Positions 59,459 through 64,000 of a stretch of 64,000 nucleotides of DNA are shown piece by piece; within the stretch, counting starts at the first letter, position 1, and each line of letters begins with the position of its first letter. The stretch lies in the NCBI GenBank assembly GCA_029747585.1, contig JAPEVF010000137.1:1-64000 (forward strand). The letters run 5' to 3'. The stretch comes from Pleurotus djamor. Its lineage: Eukaryota; Basidiomycota; Agaricomycetes; Agaricales; Pleurotaceae. The notes below the pieces were generated by a model that saw only the letters and a list, made by a program, of their open reading frames with translations, was not told the DNA's origin and searched no databases. The translations under genes were made by a program, and so were the position numbers.

Positions 59459-59962
59459 TTTTCGACGTGTATGCCCCTGCGGTCCGTACTCCGCACTGTC
59501 CTTTATCATGTCTCCCTGTACCTTTCTTGGGCGAGGGCTTTACAAGAACGTATACGGTGATTTCCTTTGTAACTTTCGGTGTGTACATACATAGACACAT
59601 ATGATTTGCCTGAGATAGTTCCTCCCACACAACTGCCAGTGACATTCTTTTTGCCGCCCCCGCCACCCACGTCGAATGTTCATTCCGGATAAGTTACTCT
59701 GCCACCTAACGTTCTTTGACCAAACGCTGCCAGGGTACGCAGAGGCTAAACGAAATTGCCATGGCCACCAACTTCGCGGAGGAAGACGTTGCTCCAAACT
59801 TGCTGGATTTATCTACCCCCGAGCTCCACCCATCAACGAAACCATGACGCACCGCCTATCAGAGGTTACAGTATATAACGGGGCGTCGTAGGAGCCCTTG
59901 CAACAGCTTCTGTATTCTCAACCTCCATATTTACTGCTCGACGACGACAAAGCATATCAAAG
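59459..59962. other. Region upstream of the SMP-repeat gene
   Basis: 500 bases. A short frame starting ATG 59760 (MATNFAEEDVAPNLLDL) is coding-like but stops after 28 codons; it could be an upstream exon of the SMP gene that I cannot splice. Otherwise the promoter of that gene and the PEX11 3' end. Confidence 0.4.
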
Positions 59963-61293
59963 ATGATGTTGACCGGATGCCAGGACGCGACGCGTATCGC
60001 GTGAGTATCAAGCCTCCCTGTCCGACTTATTATCAACATTGACGGTCTTTGGTTCGGTTGGTAGCACGGAAAGTGGTATCGATTTGAAAGACATCAGCCT
60101 TGGTGAGTTGTTATTCCTATTACGCGAGGCCGAGTGTCGAGGACTCATTGTCTGGCAGACGATGCTCGGAAAATCATGTCAGAAGAACACAAAGCATTGG
60201 GTTATCGACCGCCACACGGTTCTCTAGCGTCAGCAGCGCAGGCAGCAGCAACGAAACACTCTCCATCCTCCCATCACATCGATGAGGAAATCCTCCGAAA
60301 GGCAGCACAGGAAGACGCCGCGCGAATCGCTGCTCAACGTGCACGACAATCTTCTCAAGCTGACGGAGGTTCGAGTGGCAATGGTGACAGTAGCGTTGGA
60401 AATGGCGGCGCTATAAATTTGGACGCGATCGGTGTTGATGAGGCGAGGAAATTGATGTCCGCTGAACACAAGGCTTTGGGGTATCGTCCGCCACCTGGAT
60501 CGCTTGCTGCGGATGCACAGGCTGCTGCTGCAAAACACCCGAAAGGAGTAGATGGTCTACCGAAACCGCCGAAAGATGTCTTGACCCAGGAGGCACTGAA
60601 AGATGCTGCGCGAATTGCGTAGGTAGCTTCATGATTTCAGTCTAGTCTCCTCATTCACCATTCGCTTAGGTCTGAGCGTAAATCAACCTCAGAGTCTTCT
60701 GGTAGCCCCTCCAATTCGCCTAAATTGTCTAGGCGAGTGTTGTATTGCGTGTCATATATCATGTCGTTTTCACCTAATTATTCTGATCCTTCGCAGCCGT
60801 CGCAAGTCTCTAAATGTCGAAGCCACGTCTACCGAACCTACATCAACGGGTCTGTGCTTTCCTGCACTTTGCTTATCCCTCTTGTGACGCGTTCCTATTT
60901 GTACAGATGCTGCCTCTACCCTCGTAACTGGTGATCACAGCGAACAACCTGCCCAATCAACCACGGCCAACCACGTTGGTGAGGATGGCAATAGGACTTT
61001 CTTCACCGCGACAGAAACATCACCCACCATGTCGGCTGTCGCTAAAGCAATTCTGAAGGACCACGCAAATGAACCAATGACCAAAGGCACGTTGACGCGC
61101 TCTCAGCCCTGTGAAGTCAGCCATAACTAACATACCCTATCGCCACCGCTGCTTAGATGTTGCTTCAAGAGTGATCTCGGCTGAACATCAGGAACTTGGA
61201 CATCGACCTGAAGCTGGAACCGTTGCGCCGATAGCACAGAGTCTCGCAGACAAGAACGCGGACGACGGCGCAGAACGCGTGCTCGCAGTTTGA
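59963..61293 (+). CDS. SMP (seed maturation protein / LEA-type) repeat protein
   Basis: First exons 59963-60000, 60065-60102 and 60159-60618 read MMLTGCQDATRIATESG, then two SMP repeats: DARKIMSEEHKALGYRPP with GSLASAAQAAATKH, and DEARKLMSAEHKALGYRPP with GSLAADAQAAAAKH. A Ser/Thr-rich linker in smaller exons follows, then a third, diverged repeat in the last exon (VASRVISAEHQELGHRP, GTVAPIAQSLADKN) to the stop at 61293. SMP domains occur in LEA-group proteins tied to drying tolerance and in some fungal proteins. Being Ala-rich and hydrophilic, it is probably soluble. Linker exon borders (60670-61090) are uncertain, and one may use a GC donor. Confidence 0.75.
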
Positions 61294-61890
61294 GAGTGAT
61301 GCCTCCTGACCCTCAGTGATCCACGCTTTATGATGGCTTTGACATGCTAATGTAGAATGAAGTGTGAAGTTACCATACGGCGCGTTGTACCAATATCAAT
61401 TATCGATTTGGATCGGCTACTTTCGACAATCATCATCGATCACCATGGAATTCGCGCACCTATGGGAAGGACGGACGCTGGGTTATCTCGTCAACTATTT
61501 GATGGGTCTGAGCTAGTGCCTCGGAAATCAGCGCAGCTTTCGGGGAGATGTCTCAAGCTTCGATGGTCGACAATCGCTTACATCTTAAGGAGCCCCTGTC
61601 CCTCTCCATTACGATCTCATGCACTCATGGGCGTTCACCTTACGCACTCGTCGTGATATTTCGGGTCCCTCCCAGCTCCCCGCCGCACCGTTAAGACTTT
61701 CAAACCTTAACCGAAGGCGTGCACGTACATACATTGACTCTTTACCAGTGACGCTTCGCGTGCATCGATGATGCAAAGGATCACTGGTTAGTATTCTTCT
61801 TGTCACTCAAGCTCTTCGCTCATGCAGCATTAACATATAAATGCAAGCTACTCGGCTCATTGAGCTGTATTCCCTTTGTCAACCTCCCCC
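61294..61890. other. Intergenic region
   Basis: 600 bases between the SMP gene and the tyrosinase relic. One plus-strand frame (61357-61656) lacks any domain; I see nothing to annotate. Confidence 0.4.
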
Positions 61891-62370
61891 ATGGACTATC
61901 AGTCTCTTAAGATTTGCCTTGCCTCCGCGTTTTTCTTTTGGATTAACTTTGCGCACGCCGAAGGCCGTGTCTATACTCAAGCCAGCAACACGTCACAGCC
62001 GAGTTCTTGTTCAGAAACATTGACCCGACTAGAATGGTACGCCAAGAACTCCTTTCGCTCTGATATCCAAGATTCCAAAGAGTGACGATCCTCCTACAGG
62101 CGCGATCTGAGCTCTGCGAGCAAGACCCAATACATAGAGGCAATGAAATATCTTCAATCTCTTCCTCCAGTTTCGAACTTCACGGGTATCAAGACTCGTT
62201 TCGATGATTTCCAAGTCCTTCGAGTATCCCTAACGGGCGAGATCCACCTAGTCGTCAGTCTCCATCAAGTTCCTTCTTCCCCGGTCCTCACGTTCCCTCG
62301 CTTTCAGGGCCAGTTTTTACCATGGCATCGACGCTTTGTCCAGAATTATGATTCACTAGTAGTGGTGTAG
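61891..62370 (+). pseudogene. Truncated tyrosinase 3
   Basis: Exons 61891-62036 and 62100-62253 (again 154 bases) and the start of a third at 62308 follow the tyrosinase plan: signal peptide (LKICLASAFFFWINFAHA), RDLSSASKTQYIEAMKYLQSLPP, KTRFDDFQ and QFLPWHRRF. The first copper A His is replaced (VLRVS, versus ALHVH and ALHVS). A TAG at 62368-62370 ends the frame shortly after FVQNYDS. The WDWT part and the whole copper B half are missing downstream. It cannot be an active enzyme. The 5' part is well kept, so the loss may be recent. Confidence 0.8.
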
Positions 62371-63870
62371 CATGAGCCAAGTCCCTCAGAGGCTAGAGTG
62401 CGCCATACTGCCACGCTATTGTCACGATCGCCTCCGGGAGGCGCTCGCTTCCAACATTCGTGGCAACGCTCATTCTAAAGAACTCTTCATGGTCAGGGGA
62501 CAAGCACTATCAATGCATGGCCACTTCCATTCCCCTTCCCATTCTTGCGACGACAACAAGCCCCATTCCTCGCCTCCAATCTGGGGGCTACCGCACCGTT
62601 CAGCACATATATCACAAACGATTTTATCCCCGCAAATTAGTTACACACACATCATATGCCTTCGCCATCGTTGAACACAGCGACTCAGGTAGACGGCAAC
62701 CAGCCAGTCAGCGTCGAGACTCGGGTATGCGAAACACAGACGATATCGTCGAATACTGAGGAGGCATTGACTAACTCACTGCATCCTCCTCCAAGTGATC
62801 CTCCTCGGAGCGGGCGGCGATTGGAGCGCTGTGGGGCGGAACTCGATGTCACATCTTCGTCAAACATATCTGGAAAACTCTATGGACAGTCTGACGCACT
62901 ACAGCAAAGGAAACAAGTCCAACCTGTACTCGAGACTTGTATTAGTAAGTCTCGCCGGAAGAAGCCTTCTTCTATTAGCAACGCCATATCTAGTAGTGCG
63001 AAGGGAGTGGGAGTGGTGGAAGGCTCCGCTGACGGGCCCGGGACCGTCACAGCGAAAGCTGAGTTGGATGAGGAGACCGACGTGGAAGTGAGTGAGTCCA
63101 AAGTAAAGAGTAGGAATTGATCATTCAGAGACTGATATATACACTTTTTCTCAGGATGATTGAATGATGTTGGGGTCGTGCACGTCACCTACTGATCAAT
63201 TGGTACGCTTAACACGGGAACGGCGTGCTCCAGAGGTCAATATTGGATGCAAAAAATTATCTGTAGTAAACTTGAATCCTATTCGGCCCAAAGATGTGTC
63301 TCGTCCCTCTCCCTTTCCTCTCTCGGTGGCCCCGACTACAGTCGTCGGACTTCCAGCTAGGGCTTTGGGGAAGAGTTCAGGCCAGTACACCTCTGAAAAA
63401 ACTTGGAGGCTTCTACAGATACAGGCGGTATATAGTCGTGCTTGTTGCTGAGGGAGGACCAAAAGGTCAATTGTCCGCTCAGACCGGGATGTAAATGCAC
63501 CCAGGAGTCAGGGGTCATCGTCGGCGGTTGCCGAGCGAAGTTGGAACAGGACATCGGCGTGCCAGTGGCACGTTCCGTCTCCCTCCCAATTGACGTACAC
63601 TTCAGAGCCTCATAAAAGTACTGGCGAACGGGCTAGCTAGGCACCACAGCCGTGGGTGTAAACCCGTTTATTTCTGAACCTCCTTATCAACTGACCGTTT
63701 ATGAAATGTGTCCCAGCTTATCTAGGCGTTCCACATGTCTGCATCCATACTTTACCCCACGAAGACACGGCTTTTGAAATCGGACGGGAAATGGATAAGA
63801 AGCGTATCGGAAGCTCTAGAGGCGCGCCGAGGACTTTGGCGAGCCCCCGCGACTTCTAGTGCATACCGGC
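62371..63870. other. Unassigned region upstream of the transporter gene
   Basis: 1.5 kb. Plus-strand frames at 62656-63120 and 62795-63091 are open but show no domain and no clear splicing, and the copper B half of tyrosinase 3 is not found here. The last part is the promoter of the transporter gene. Confidence 0.4.
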
Positions 63871-64000
63871 ATGTCGACTAGCAATCAATGGTGGAAGCCC
63901 TCTTCGTGGGCTCTTGAACCAGCACCGTCGAGCTTTGGACCCAATAGTCGATGGAGCAACAAGGACATGGATCCTGTTCCTCCCAGGAAAAGGACTTGGT
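63871..64000 (+). CDS. NCS1-family nucleobase/allantoin transporter, 5' end only
   Basis: 43 codons are inside the window, running off the right edge. SRWSNKDMDPVPPRKRTW is the cytosolic entry motif of fungal NCS1 (Fur-type) permeases, which import uracil, uridine, allantoin or related compounds with protons or sodium. No membrane helix is reached yet, so the assignment rests on this motif. Met 63871 lies at a sensible distance before it. Confidence 0.65.
   Translation, partial: MSTSNQWWKPSSWALEPAPSSFGPNSRWSNKDMDPVPPRKRTW

Noticed and set aside
62656..63120. 154-codon frame after the tyrosinase relic
   Set aside because: It was tested as the lost tyrosinase C-terminal half but has no HDGGH or HHxNLDR motif, and I recognise no other family.

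Overview
The window is fungal nuclear DNA, most likely from an agaricomycete (Basidiomycota). Nearly every gene is cut by many introns of about 50-60 bases with GT-AG ends, a few with GC-AG ends. Genes are tightly packed on both strands, and the families present (short secreted tyrosinases, fungalysin, secreted GH13 amylase, a furin-like-repeat membrane receptor, F-box and BTB proteins) fit that group. I see no rRNA, tRNA, CRISPR array or complete transposon. Exon borders below were worked out by hand from splice signals, frame and family motifs, and for most genes the exon lengths sum to a whole number of codons.

Layout. 0.1-2.2 kb: membrane-associated pseudokinase (+). 2.3-3.9 kb: low-complexity DNA, a tandem array of small hairpins and unassigned exon-like pieces. 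4.1-10.7 kb: two paralogous BTB genes in opposite orientation flank a furin/EGF-repeat receptor-like gene (-). 11.3-13.4 kb: secreted alpha-amylase with 11 exons (+). 14.6-16.5 kb: Ser/Pro-rich protein. 18.0-19.9 kb: tandem pair of small secreted proteins. 20.5-21.8 kb: tyrosinase 1. 22.0-28.1 kb, all minus: a broken ORF, a GH3 N-acetylglucosaminidase and an Hrp1-like two-RRM protein. 29.6-30.6 kb: a lipase pseudogene whose 3' half is inverted. 30.9-33.5 kb: membrane-anchored amidohydrolase, followed by a decayed copy of its own tail. 34.6 and 38.5 kb: two microprotein genes with the same CX2CX6HX3C motif. 36.4-37.3 kb: F-box protein. 38.9-40.0 kb: TFIIE beta. 41.5-43.0 kb: GAPDH. 43.7-45.1 kb: SAP-domain membrane protein. 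47.3-50.0 kb: fungalysin. 50.2-51.5 kb: tyrosinase 2. 52.1-54.3 kb: DNA polymerase delta subunit 3. 54.5-55.3 kb: secreted protein of unknown function. 56.0-57.2 kb: F-box protein. 57.6-57.9 kb: small cysteine-bearing secreted peptide. 58.3-59.5 kb: PEX11-type peroxisome protein. 60.0-61.3 kb: SMP (LEA-type) repeat protein. 61.9-62.4 kb: decayed tyrosinase 3. 63.9 kb to the end: start of an NCS1 nucleobase transporter.

How the genes relate. Housekeeping functions (GAPDH, TFIIE beta, Pol delta subunit, PEX11, hnRNP) alternate with genes facing the outside (amylase, fungalysin, tyrosinases, small secreted proteins, transporter) and with signalling or turnover adaptors (BTB, F-box, pseudokinase). 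Local duplication is the main theme: BTB x2, small secreted protein x2, tyrosinase x3, microprotein x2 and an amidohydrolase tail. Several copies are decaying.

The isolated N characters look like phantom bases. In three genes, dropping a single N restores one continuous reading frame; in a fourth, dropping three keeps the frame and gives a clean sequence.
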